Of a DNA stretch of 11,047 nt, positions 1 through 6,220 are shown piece by piece; the stretch's first letter is position 1; every line of letters starts with the position of its first letter. The notes under the pieces are model-generated. The model was not told the DNA's origin. It saw only the letters and a list, made by a program, of their open reading frames with translations, and searched no databases. The stretch covers positions 1 through 11,047 of the forward strand of contig JAKLLJ010000085.1 of NCBI GenBank assembly GCA_023150215.1, written 5' to 3'. A program made the position numbers and the translations under genes. The stretch comes from Thauera sp. Lineage in GTDB: Bacteria > Pseudomonadota > Gammaproteobacteria > Burkholderiales > Rhodocyclaceae.

Positions 1-1
1 A

Positions 2-1159
2 CTGGTGGCGCGCCGCGACGAGCTGCGCTGGCGCGCGGCGCTGCTCTACGCTGCCGCCTTCCTGCTGGCGGTCGGCCTGGTTCATGGCCTGGTGTGGGCG
101 AACCGGCGTTACGTGCGCGTGGTGCGCGCCATCAATGCGCGCCAGGAGCATCTGATCGAGACGCGCACGCGCGAACTGGCCGACGCCAACCAGCGCCTTG
201 CCGGCGAGGTCGACATGCATCAGCGCAGCGAGCGCGGGCTGGTGGCGAGCGAGGCGCGTTACCGCGCGATCTTCGACAGCACGCTCGAGGGCATCATGGT
301 GCTCGACGCCGCCTGGCGCATCGTGCAGGTGAATGCCGCCTTCACCGAGATCACCGGGTACGCCGCCGACGAAGTGATCGGCCGTACCCCCTCCATGCTT
401 GGCTCGGGGCGTCACGATGCGGCCTTCTTCGCCGGCATCTATGCGGTGCTCGCCGAAACCGGGCGCTGGCAGGGCGAGATCTGGAATCGGCGCAAGGACG
501 GCGACCTCTACGTGCAGTGGATGTCGGCGGTGCGTATCGGTGCCTCGGCGGCGCCCGAGGGCTATGTCGCCACCATGACCGACATCACCTCGCGGAAGAA
601 GGCCGAGGAGAAGCTGCGTTTCCGCGCCGACCACGACGCCCTGACCGGGCTGCCCAATCGCAGCCTGTTCGACGATCGCCTGCAGTCGGCGATGGCTTCC
701 GCGCTCCGTCACGGCGAGCGTTTCGCGTTGATCCTGGTCGATCTCGACGGTTTCAAGGGCGTGAACGACCGCCACGGTCACCTCGCGGGCGACACCTTGC
801 TGGTCGAGGTCGGCCAGCGCCTGCTCGCCTGCGTGCGCGGTTCCGACACGGTGGCGCGTTTCGGCGGCGACGAGTTCGCGGTGATCCTGGGTGAAGTCGA
901 TGGCCGGGAGGATGCTGCCGAGGTGGCGGGTCGCATCTGCGCGGCGATGGCGGCGCCCTTCGAGCTGTCGGGAGCAGTGGCCCGAATCGGTGCCTCGGTC
1001 GGGATCGTGCTCGGACCGGACGCCGAGGCCGACGCGGAGACGCTGCAGCGGCGCGCCGATGCAGCGCTCTACGCGGTCAAGCGGAGCGGAGGCGGGGGTT
1101 TCCGTTTTGACGCTGACGAAGCGCCGGCCGCGGAGGGCGACGCGCCCGCCGCGCGCTGA
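2..1159 (+). CDS. Membrane-anchored PAS-GGDEF diguanylate cyclase, 5' partial
   Basis: Makes cyclic di-GMP from two GTP. The frame is open to the left edge. A GTG at 5 exists, but the protein there begins just before a hydrophobic helix (about residues 10-32 from that GTG), which looks like the last membrane span of a longer sensor, so I treat it as truncated. After the helix come a charged, probably coiled-coil linker (about 40-80), a PAS domain (about 82-195, ending in the usual MTDIT motif) and a GGDEF domain (about 205-370). The catalytic signature is intact (FGGDEF, 286-291). An RxxD product-inhibition site (RGSD, 278-281) sits exactly five residues before GGDEF, and the metal/substrate motif LVDLDGFKGVND is present. 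No EAL domain follows, so synthesis rather than hydrolysis is expected. The missing N-terminus probably carries a periplasmic sensor such as CHASE. The gene is convergent with its neighbour and not obviously linked to the catabolic genes. Confidence 0.93.
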   Translation: MVARRDELRWRAALLYAAAFLLAVGLVHGLVWANRRYVRVVRAINARQEHLIETRTRELADANQRLAGEVDMHQRSERGLVASEARYRAIFDSTLEGIMVLDAAWRIVQVNAAFTEITGYAADEVIGRTPSMLGSGRHDAAFFAGIYAVLAETGRWQGEIWNRRKDGDLYVQWMSAVRIGASAAPEGYVATMTDITSRKKAEEKLRFRADHDALTGLPNRSLFDDRLQSAMASALRHGERFALILVDLDGFKGVNDRHGHLAGDTLLVEVGQRLLACVRGSDTVARFGGDEFAVILGEVDGREDAAEVAGRICAAMAAPFELSGAVARIGASVGIVLGPDAEADAETLQRRADAALYAVKRSGGGGFRFDADEAPAAEGDAPAAR

Positions 1160-1164
1160 GCGGA

Positions 1165-1185
1165 GCGCTGCGGGCGCGCAGGCGC
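1165..1185. terminator. GC hairpin between convergent genes
   Basis: GCGCTGCG at 1165-1172 pairs with CGCAGGCGC at 1177-1185, with one bulged G and a 4-nt loop. It begins 5 nt after the TGA of the cyclase gene and lies in the 57-bp gap between two convergent genes. No T-run follows on either strand, so an intrinsic terminator is only possible; it could simply protect 3' ends. Confidence 0.35.
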
Positions 1186-1216
1186 CGGTCAGGGCCCCGC
1201 CTGCTGCCGCGCGGGC

Positions 1217-1834
1217 TCAGCCCGTGATGTGGAACACCGCGGCATCGTCCCAGTGTTCGATCAGGATGCGCTCCACGCGCTGCTGCCACAGCTGCGCGAA
1301 GCGCTGCGCAGCGGCGGCGTCGGCTTCGCCACGCATGCATTGGCGCATCAGCTCGGCCATCTCGGGATGGGGCGGAACCTTCGACAGGTCGGCGGCGGCG
1401 TCCACGCTGGCGCCGTCGTCGCTGCGGGTGAAACGCAGCGCGAGCGGCTGGTGCTGCTCGCCGAACTGCTGCAGGTTGCGGCGCACGAAGCGCCCGCCGA
1501 TGCCCTTGAAACCGCCGTCCTGCGCGCTGCCGGTGAGCAAGCCGACGACGGCGGCGATGACGCCGGTCACGCCCTCGTCGAGCGGATGCTGGAAGCTCAC
1601 CCGGACTGCGCCGCGCACCGGCAGCTCGCCCACGAACAGCCGGGTCAGCGCGTGATGGGCGAGTGCATAGGCCGATGCGACGGTGGGGCAGGAGTGGCCG
1701 GCCAGGCGCACCGCGTCAGCGTAGCCGTATGCGAGCACGCCGTCCTCGGCGGCGCCGAGGAATTCGGCGAGCGGGTCACGCACGACGAGGCGCGGCACCT
1801 GGTCGAAGAAGGCAGGGAGGTGTTCGCGGGTCAT
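1217..1834 (-). CDS. FmdE-like small protein of unknown function
   Basis: 205 residues. The ATG at 1834 is preceded by GGAG with an 8-nt gap, so I take it over the much longer upstream frame, which would overlap iclR. The sequence contains GHSCP (46-50) followed by an alanine-rich helix (ASAYALAHHAL). Further on is a segment of the form GVTGVIAAVVGLLTGSAQDGG then KGIGGRFVRRN. This layout recalls FmdE-family proteins (the protein encoded with molybdenum formylmethanofuran dehydrogenase), where a GHxCP motif and a later glycine-rich strand form a cysteine/histidine metal site. The family link is pattern recognition only. No signal peptide or membrane helix is visible. It lies 68 nt downstream of the IclR gene on the same strand and probably shares its transcript. 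The substrate, if any, is unknown, and it need not belong to the aromatic pathway. Confidence 0.75.
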   Translation of the reverse strand: MTREHLPAFFDQVPRLVVRDPLAEFLGAAEDGVLAYGYADAVRLAGHSCPTVASAYALAHHALTRLFVGELPVRGAVRVSFQHPLDEGVTGVIAAVVGLLTGSAQDGGFKGIGGRFVRRNLQQFGEQHQPLALRFTRSDDGASVDAAADLSKVPPHPEMAELMRQCMRGEADAAAAQRFAQLWQQRVERILIEHWDDAAVFHITG

Positions 1835-1902
1835 GGGGACTCCGTGGCGTGGGGGGAGCCATGATTGTCCGCCCGCGGCGGCCGCCGCCGCCTTGATGTG
1901 GC

Positions 1903-2736
1903 TCAGACCGCGGCCGCAGCCCCGCCCAGCCGCCGCTCGATCGCGACCGCTGCGGCGCGCACGCGGCGCGCAGTGGCGCCGTCCCAGTCCGGGTCGACGC
2001 TGCCCACCGGGCCCATCGCCGTGATGGCGAGCGCAAGCTGGCCGCCGCCGTCGAAAACCGGCGCCGAGAAGGCGTGGATGCCGGGGATCGGATTGCCCAG
2101 CGCACGCGCCAGCCGGCGTGCGCGAATGTCGTCCAGCGCCGCCTGCGCGTCTGCGGCCGACATCTCCAGCGGCGGGGCGGCGAGCGCTGGTGCTTCGGCA
2201 GCGAGGACGGGCGCGACGATGCGCGCGGGCAGGAAGGCGGCGAATACCCGCCCGGTGGCCGACAGCAGCAGCGGTGTCATCACCGTGCCCGGGCGCATGT
2301 TGATGTGGATCTGCCGGCTGCATTCCTCGATATGCACCACGGTCGGGCCGTGGTTGCCCCATACCGCGATCGCGACGTTGAGCTCGATGTCGTCGGCGAG
2401 CAGCGCGGCTTCGGGCAGCGCCGCCTTGATCGGATCGAGCCCGTGCAGCGCCGTCAGCCCCATCTGCAATGCGAACGGCCCCAGCCCGTAGCGGCCGGTG
2501 AACGCGTCCTGCGCCACCAGGCCCAGCTTGCCGAAGCTGACCAGGTAGGGGTGGGCCTTGGCCGCCGGCATGCCGGCCTCGCGTGCGAGATCCTTCAGGG
2601 TCATCGGCTTGCCGTGCCGCACCAGGGCCGAGAGCAGGCAGCCGCCGACCTCGATCGACTGGATGCCACGGCGCTCGCCGGCGGGCTCGGTGGTGTCGCG
2701 CGCGCTCAGAAGGGACGGGTTGGGGAAATCCTGCAT
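1903..2736 (-). CDS. IclR-family transcriptional regulator
   Basis: 277 residues, normal for IclR proteins once an N-terminal tail of about 22 residues is discounted. A winged helix-turn-helix occupies about residues 24-85 (SIEVGGCLLSALVRHGKPMTLKDLAREAGMPAAKAHPYLVSFGKLGLV, quoted in part: the recognition helix is near AKAHPYLVSF). The effector-binding domain follows (about 95-270) with the typical RPGTVMTPLLLSATGRVFAAF stretch and a GIHAFSAPVFD strand near the C-terminus. The start at 2736 has GGAG 7 nt upstream. IclR proteins usually bind small carboxylates and often sit divergently from the genes they control. Here the divergent neighbour is the MBL gene, with a candidate operator over its promoter. 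Likely role: control of the 2883-5912 arm and of itself; activator or repressor cannot be decided from sequence. Confidence 0.93.
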   Translation of the reverse strand: MQDFPNPSLLSARDTTEPAGERRGIQSIEVGGCLLSALVRHGKPMTLKDLAREAGMPAAKAHPYLVSFGKLGLVAQDAFTGRYGLGPFALQMGLTALHGLDPIKAALPEAALLADDIELNVAIAVWGNHGPTVVHIEECSRQIHINMRPGTVMTPLLLSATGRVFAAFLPARIVAPVLAAEAPALAAPPLEMSAADAQAALDDIRARRLARALGNPIPGIHAFSAPVFDGGGQLALAITAMGPVGSVDPDWDGATARRVRAAAVAIERRLGGAAAAV

Positions 2737-2769
2737 GCTGCGCTCCGGGTTTGCGGCGCATCTTAGCAG

Positions 2770-2781
2770 TCCGCAAGCGGA
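2770..2781. promoter_or_regulatory. 12-bp palindrome in the iclR leader
   Basis: TCCGC-AA-GCGGA is an inverted repeat with 5-bp arms lying 34-45 bp upstream of the iclR start codon. It could be a regulator site or a small hairpin in the iclR leader. In a GC-rich genome a short palindrome may also be chance. Confidence 0.3.
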
Positions 2782-2813
2782 TCGGCGTCGTAGTAAAATT
2801 AAACAATAGCAAA

Positions 2814-2836
2814 TTGATTGACCAATAACGAATCAA
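2814..2836. promoter_or_regulatory. Candidate IclR operator (inverted repeat)
   Basis: TTGATT (2814-2819) and AATCAA (2831-2836) form a perfect 6-bp inverted repeat with 11 bp between them. They lie inside an AT-rich stretch (about 2790-2845) that stands out in this GC-rich window. The left arm overlaps the proposed -35 box of the MBL promoter. Position between divergent iclR and its likely target makes it the best operator candidate; binding is inferred. Confidence 0.45.
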
Positions 2837-2846
2837 AGGCTAGCAT
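2818..2846 (+). promoter_or_regulatory. Sigma-70-like promoter of the MBL/hydroxylase arm
   Basis: TTGACC (2818-2823) and TAGCAT (2841-2846) are separated by exactly 17 bp and match sigma-70 boxes at 5 of 6 and 4 of 6 positions. Transcription would start near 2853, giving a leader of about 30 nt. The leader carries GGAG at 2869-2872, 10 nt before the ATG at 2883. Confidence 0.5.
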
Positions 2847-2882
2847 GAGTCCATCGCATCACCTCACCGGAGACATCCCCAC

Positions 2883-3848
2883 ATGAACACCAAGAAATTC
2901 GCCTCCCAGGCCGACCTTGAAGAGAAGAAGATCAGCTGGGAGAAGCTGTCCGACAACGCCTGGGCCTACACCGCTGAGGGCGACCCCAACACCGGCGTGA
3001 TCATCGGCGACGACGGTGTGATGATCATCGACGCCACCGCCACCCCGGTGGCCGCGCAGGGCGTGATCGCCAAGGTGCGCGAGATCACCGACCTGCCGAT
3101 CAAGTATGTGGTGCTCACCCACTACCACGCGGTGCGCGTGCTCGGCGCCTCGGGCTACAAGGGCGAGGGCCTCGAGCAGATCATCGCCAGCCAGGACACC
3201 TGGGACCTCATCGTCGAGCGCGGCCAGCAGGACATGGACTCCGAGATCGGCCGCTTCCCGCGCCTGTTCCAGGCGGTCGAGAGCGTGCCCGGGCTGACCT
3301 GGCCGACGATCACCTTCCAGGGCGAGATGACGCTGTGGATGGGCAAGCTCGAGGTGAAGATCAAGCAGCTCGGCCGCGGCCACACCAAGGGCGACACCAT
3401 CGTCTACCTGCCCGCGCAGGACATCTGCTTCTCGGGCGACCTGGTCGAAGCCGACGCCGCCTGCTACACCGGCGACGCCTACCTCGCCGACTGGCCGCAG
3501 ACCCTCGACAACCTGGCGGCGATGAACTTCGCCAAGCTCGTGCCCGGCCGCGGCCCGGCGCTGATGACGCCGGAGAAGGTGCAGGCCGGGCTCGCCTACA
3601 CGCGCGACTTCGTGTCCACGCTGTACCGCAGCGCGCAGGAAGCGGTTGCGCAGGGCATGGACCTCAAGGCGACGATGGCGCACACGCGCGCCAACATGGA
3701 TCCGAAGTTCGGCGAGGTCTTCATCTACGAGCACTGCCTGCCCTTCGATGTCACCCGTGCCCACGACGAGGCGAGCGGCATCCGCGACCCGCGCATCTGG
3801 ACCGCCGAGCGCGACCAGCAGATGTGGCACGCGCTGCAGCAGGGCTGA
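2883..3848 (+). CDS. MBL-fold metallo-hydrolase-like protein with degenerate metal site
   Basis: 321 residues, no signal peptide, cytoplasmic. Metallo-beta-lactamase fold: strand GVIIGDDGVMIID (38-50), then the ligand loop THYHAVRV (79-86), GRGHTKGD (164-171), SGD (184-186) and PGRG (221-224). In the standard HxHxDH motif the two first histidines remain (H80, H82), but the D and the last H are V84 and R85. The second-half ligands H167 and bridging D186 are kept, while the final histidine, usually in PGHG, is R223. Thus one three-histidine site (H80, H82, H167) can form but the second site cannot. The reaction is unknown; a one-metal hydrolase or lactonase-like role in the catabolic pathway is plausible. 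It is the first gene of its arm, 147 nt before the flavoprotein gene, with a strong hairpin between them. Confidence 0.9.
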   Translation: MNTKKFASQADLEEKKISWEKLSDNAWAYTAEGDPNTGVIIGDDGVMIIDATATPVAAQGVIAKVREITDLPIKYVVLTHYHAVRVLGASGYKGEGLEQIIASQDTWDLIVERGQQDMDSEIGRFPRLFQAVESVPGLTWPTITFQGEMTLWMGKLEVKIKQLGRGHTKGDTIVYLPAQDICFSGDLVEADAACYTGDAYLADWPQTLDNLAAMNFAKLVPGRGPALMTPEKVQAGLAYTRDFVSTLYRSAQEAVAQGMDLKATMAHTRANMDPKFGEVFIYEHCLPFDVTRAHDEASGIRDPRIWTAERDQQMWHALQQG

Positions 3849-3855
3849 ACCCGTT

Positions 3856-3879
3856 GCGGGACGCCGCCAGGCGTCCCGC
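3856..3879 (+). terminator. Perfect 10-bp hairpin after the MBL gene
   Basis: GCGGGACGCC (3856-3865) pairs perfectly with GGCGTCCCGC (3870-3879) around a 4-nt loop, starting 7 nt after the TGA. There is no U-tract after it, so it may be a partial (Rho-assisted) terminator or a barrier to 3' exonucleases that sets the MBL message apart from the hydroxylase message. This is the strongest simple hairpin in the window. Confidence 0.5.
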
Positions 3880-3982
3880 GCTGCGCACCCCCGATTCCCC
3901 ACAGACCCCCGGCGCCCGCAGTGGCGCCACGTTCCGGTAGTCCGCGCGCCAAGACGCGGCATCGGCACGCTCGCATCGACCC

Positions 3983-3989
3983 GGAGGAG
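3983..3989 (+). promoter_or_regulatory. Ribosome binding site fixing a GTG start
   Basis: GGAGGAG at 3983-3989 lies 6 nt before GTG at 3996. The frame is open upstream to an ATG at 3921, but that ATG sits within a GTGGCGCCAC palindrome region with no Shine-Dalgarno, and the extra 25 residues are arginine-rich and unlike a flavoprotein N-terminus. The GTG is therefore preferred. Confidence 0.8.
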
Positions 3990-3995
3990 ACCCCC

Positions 3996-5663
3996 GTGCT
4001 GAGCACGTTCAAATACCCCAAGTTCGACTACGTCCGCCCGCCCGAGATCGCCGAAGGGCGTGACGGCCATTACCCGGTGGTGATCGTGGGCGCCGGCCCG
4101 GTGGGCCTGAGCACCGCGATCGACCTCGCCCGCCAGGGCCAGCGCGTGCTCCTGCTCGACAACGATGACACGGTGTCGATCGGCTCGCGTGGCGTGTGCT
4201 ACGCCAAGCGCTCGCTCGAGATTCTCGACCGCCTCGGCTGCGGCGACGAGATGGTCGCCCGCGGCGTGTCGTGGAACGTCGGCCGCACCTTCTTCCGCAA
4301 CGACGAGGTGTTCAACTTCAACCTGAGTCCGGAGCCCGATCACCACCGTCCGGGCATGATCAATCTCCAGCAGTACTACCTCGAGGACTACCTCGTGAAG
4401 CGGGCGCAGCAACTGCCCAACCTGGAGATCCGCTTCAAGAACAACGTGATCGCGGTGACCCCGGGCGAGGCGCGTGCCGACCTGCGCGTGGAAACGCCCG
4501 ACGGTGCGTATTCGCTGTCCACCGACTGGCTGGTGGTGGCCGACGGCGCGCGCAGCCCGATCCGCACCATGCTCGGGCTGGACATCGAGGGCAAGATCTT
4601 CATGGACCGCTTCCTGATCGCTGACGTGGTCATGAAGGCGGACTTTCCCACCGAGCGCTGGTTCTGGTTCGACCCGCCCTTCCACCCCAACCAGTCGGTG
4701 CTGCTGCACCGCCAGGCCGACAACGTGTTCCGCATCGACTTCCAGCTCGGCTGGGAGGCCGATCCCGAGCAGGAGAGGAAGCCCGAGAACGTGATCCCGC
4801 GCATCAAGGCGATGCTCGGCGACGACCGCGAGTTCGAGCTCGAGTGGGTCAGCGTGTACACCTTCCAGTGCCGGCGCATGAACAGCTTCACCCACGGTCG
4901 CGTGCTCTTCGTCGGCGACGCCGCGCACCAGGTCTCGCCCTTCGGCGCGCGTGGAGCCAACTCCGGCATCCAGGACGCCGACAACCTGGTGTGGAAGCTC
5001 AAGCTGGTCATGGACGGCAAGGCGCCGGCCGTGCTGCTCGACACCTACGCCGAGGAGCGCGGCTTCGCGGCGGACGAGAACATCATGAACTCGACGCGCT
5101 CGACCGACTTCATCACCCCCAAGAGCCGCACCAGCAGGACCTTCCGCAACGCGGTGCTGGGCCTGGCCGAGCACCATCCCTTCGCGCGCGCCCTGGTCAA
5201 CTCCGGGCGCCTGTCGGTGCCGAGCTTCCTCGTCGATTCGCGGCTCAACACCGCCGACGATGCGGTGTTCGCCGGCAACATGGTGCCCGGTGCGCCGATG
5301 GACGATGCCCCGGTCGCGTCGGCGGGCGGCGAGCCGTGGCTGTTGCAGGTGCTCGGCGACCGCTTCCAGGTGCTGCACTACGTTGTCGACGCGGCCGACC
5401 TCGACACCGCCCGCGTCGCTGCGCTGCAGTTGCTCGCCGACGGGCCGGTCGCGGTCGAGCCGATCGTGGTCGCGGCGCGCGGGCAGGCGCCGGCGGGTCT
5501 GCGCACGGTGATCGATGCGAAGGGCCGCATCCGCGAGCGCTACGACCTGCAGCCCGGTACCACCTATCTCGTTCGCCCCGACCAGCATGTCGCCGCGCGC
5601 TGGCGTGCCCTCGACCCGGCCCGCGTGCGCGCCGCCGTCGCCCGCGCCACCTGCAACGCCTGA
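3996..5663 (+). CDS. Class A FAD aromatic hydroxylase, MhaA-like
   Basis: 555 residues (about 61 kDa). NAD(P)H-dependent flavoprotein monooxygenase adding one oxygen atom to a phenolic ring. Landmarks: FAD Rossmann motif VVIVGAGPVG (28-37), the DG motif VVADGARSP (180-188), the GD motif GRVLFVGDAAHQVSPFGARG (GD at 307-308) that touches the FAD ribitol, and GANSGIQDADNLVWKL. A C-terminal thioredoxin-like domain ends in LVRPDQHVAARW (525-536), as in the phenol hydroxylase/MhpA branch rather than the shorter p-hydroxybenzoate hydroxylase. A 78-residue gene follows after 12 nt. A flavoprotein of this size with a tiny partner recalls MhaA/MhaB, which hydroxylates 3-hydroxyphenylacetate to homogentisate. 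The exact substrate cannot be read from sequence; other meta-hydroxylated aromatic acids are possible. Probably transcribed with the MBL gene or from a weak promoter in the 147-nt gap. Confidence 0.93.
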   Translation: MLSTFKYPKFDYVRPPEIAEGRDGHYPVVIVGAGPVGLSTAIDLARQGQRVLLLDNDDTVSIGSRGVCYAKRSLEILDRLGCGDEMVARGVSWNVGRTFFRNDEVFNFNLSPEPDHHRPGMINLQQYYLEDYLVKRAQQLPNLEIRFKNNVIAVTPGEARADLRVETPDGAYSLSTDWLVVADGARSPIRTMLGLDIEGKIFMDRFLIADVVMKADFPTERWFWFDPPFHPNQSVLLHRQADNVFRIDFQLGWEADPEQERKPENVIPRIKAMLGDDREFELEWVSVYTFQCRRMNSFTHGRVLFVGDAAHQVSPFGARGANSGIQDADNLVWKLKLVMDGKAPAVLLDTYAEERGFAADENIMNSTRSTDFITPKSRTSRTFRNAVLGLAEHHPFARALVNSGRLSVPSFLVDSRLNTADDAVFAGNMVPGAPMDDAPVASAGGEPWLLQVLGDRFQVLHYVVDAADLDTARVAALQLLADGPVAVEPIVVAARGQAPAGLRTVIDAKGRIRERYDLQPGTTYLVRPDQHVAARWRALDPARVRAAVARATCNA

Positions 5664-5675
5664 AAGGAGACCGCC

Positions 5676-5912
5676 ATGGCCCTGAACACCCAACCCAACC
5701 TGTTCGAACCCGGCAAGCGCTATTTCCGTGCCTTCTCGCCCGGCGACGACTTCTACGAAGCCTTGATCGAGACCCACCGCGAGCTCAGCGACGAGCAGAG
5801 CGAGATGGTCAACGCCCGCCTGATCCTGCTGCTCGCCAACCACATCGGCGACATCGCGGTGCTGCGCGAGGCCCTGAAACTCGCGCGCGAGGGCGTGGCG
5901 GGCGAAAGCTGA
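5676..5912 (+). CDS. DUF2783-like small protein, possible hydroxylase coupling subunit (MhaB-like)
   Basis: 78 residues, about 8.7 kDa, with AAGGAG at 5664-5669 and a 6-nt gap to the ATG. Acidic and helical with no cysteine, signal peptide or membrane span. The core FSPGDDFYEALIETHRELSD (20-39) and LILLLANHIGDIAVLREALKLAR (49-71, quoted in part by position) match what I remember of the DUF2783 family, whose members sit next to FAD hydroxylases. It starts 12 nt after the flavoprotein stop, so the two are almost certainly co-translated. In P. putida U the small protein MhaB is needed for productive hydroxylation by MhaA. By analogy this protein may couple NAD(P)H oxidation to ring hydroxylation. 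Gene reality is strong; function is inferred. Confidence 0.85.
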   Translation: MALNTQPNLFEPGKRYFRAFSPGDDFYEALIETHRELSDEQSEMVNARLILLLANHIGDIAVLREALKLAREGVAGES

Positions 5913-5935
5913 CGAAGTCCTTCAGCGCGTGGGGC

Positions 5936-6016
5936 GGCTGGATTCGCGGCTTCCGCCGCCCCTACAGAAGAACCCGACGCGTGCTGTTTCATGTGGAGCG
6001 GCGGCAGCCGCGAGCC
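5936..6016. repeat. REP-like inverted pair, copy 1
   Basis: Left arm 5936-5967 contains ATTCGCGGCTTCCGCCGC; right arm 5992-6016 contains GCGGCGGCAGCCGCGAG in inverse orientation. Each arm has its own internal GCGGC-TTCC-GCCGC type hairpin (5-bp stem), and the two arms can also pair with one another. The right arm of this copy is somewhat diverged (TGTGGAG where copy 2 has TGTAGGAG). Confidence 0.75.
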
Positions 6017-6056
6017 GGCGATGCCGCTGCGCAATGGACGTCGGTGCGTGCGCGAC

Positions 6057-6138
6057 GGCTGGATTCGCGGCTTCCGCCGCTCCTACAGGCGCCCCCGAAG
6101 CGTGCTGTTTCGTGTAGGAGCGGCGGCAGCCGCGAACC
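6057..6138. repeat. REP-like inverted pair, copy 2
   Basis: Left arm 6057-6088 and right arm 6113-6138 are inverse copies over about 26 nt with one mismatch and one inserted base, separated by 24 nt. The outer end is TGTAGGAGCGGCGGCAGC on the right arm, a form reminiscent of the TGTAGGAGCG REP sequences of pseudomonads. It could act as a bidirectional transcription or mRNA-decay barrier. Confidence 0.75.
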
Positions 6139-6220
6139 CGCGACGCAGCCGCGCCAGACGCGCGGTGGGTCGTGCGGGGCGGTGCTTCCGGGCAATCGGT
6201 GGCGCGCCGGTTTCCCTGCA

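Larger units (their letters stand above)
5936..6177. repeat. Tandem 121-bp repeat of REP-like elements
   Basis: The 308-bp gap 5913-6220 has no gene. It holds two copies of a unit with a period of exactly 121 bp, starting at 5936 and 6057. The first 32 nt of the copies are 31/32 identical (5936-5967 and 6057-6088). The reverse-oriented arm recurs at 5992 and 6113, again 121 bp apart. The spacer motif GCGTGCTGTTTC is shared. The tail of copy 2 (about 6139-6177) is diverged but still alignable to copy 1. The gap lies between convergent gene ends, the usual place for REP/BIME elements. Confidence 0.8.

Noticed and set aside
1217..2836. Single long minus-strand protein of 539 codons joining the FmdE-like gene to an upstream extension
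   Set aside because: The extension reads through the iclR gene in another frame and is low-complexity; the internal ATG at 1834 has a good ribosome binding site.
3921..3923. ATG as start of the flavoprotein hydroxylase
   Set aside because: No Shine-Dalgarno, and it adds a 25-residue arginine-rich tail; GTG at 3996 has GGAGGAG 6 nt upstream.
2859..5843. Very long minus-strand open frame (994 codons) antisense to the MBL, hydroxylase and small-protein genes
   Set aside because: Its translation is rich in H, R, V, G, A and L with no recognisable domain, typical of the antisense of GC-rich genes with G/C third positions; the plus-strand genes carry clear motifs and ribosome binding sites.
5936..6177. 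Short repeats considered as a CRISPR array
   Set aside because: Only two units, inverted arms within each unit, a conserved spacer and no cas genes; REP/BIME structure explains it.
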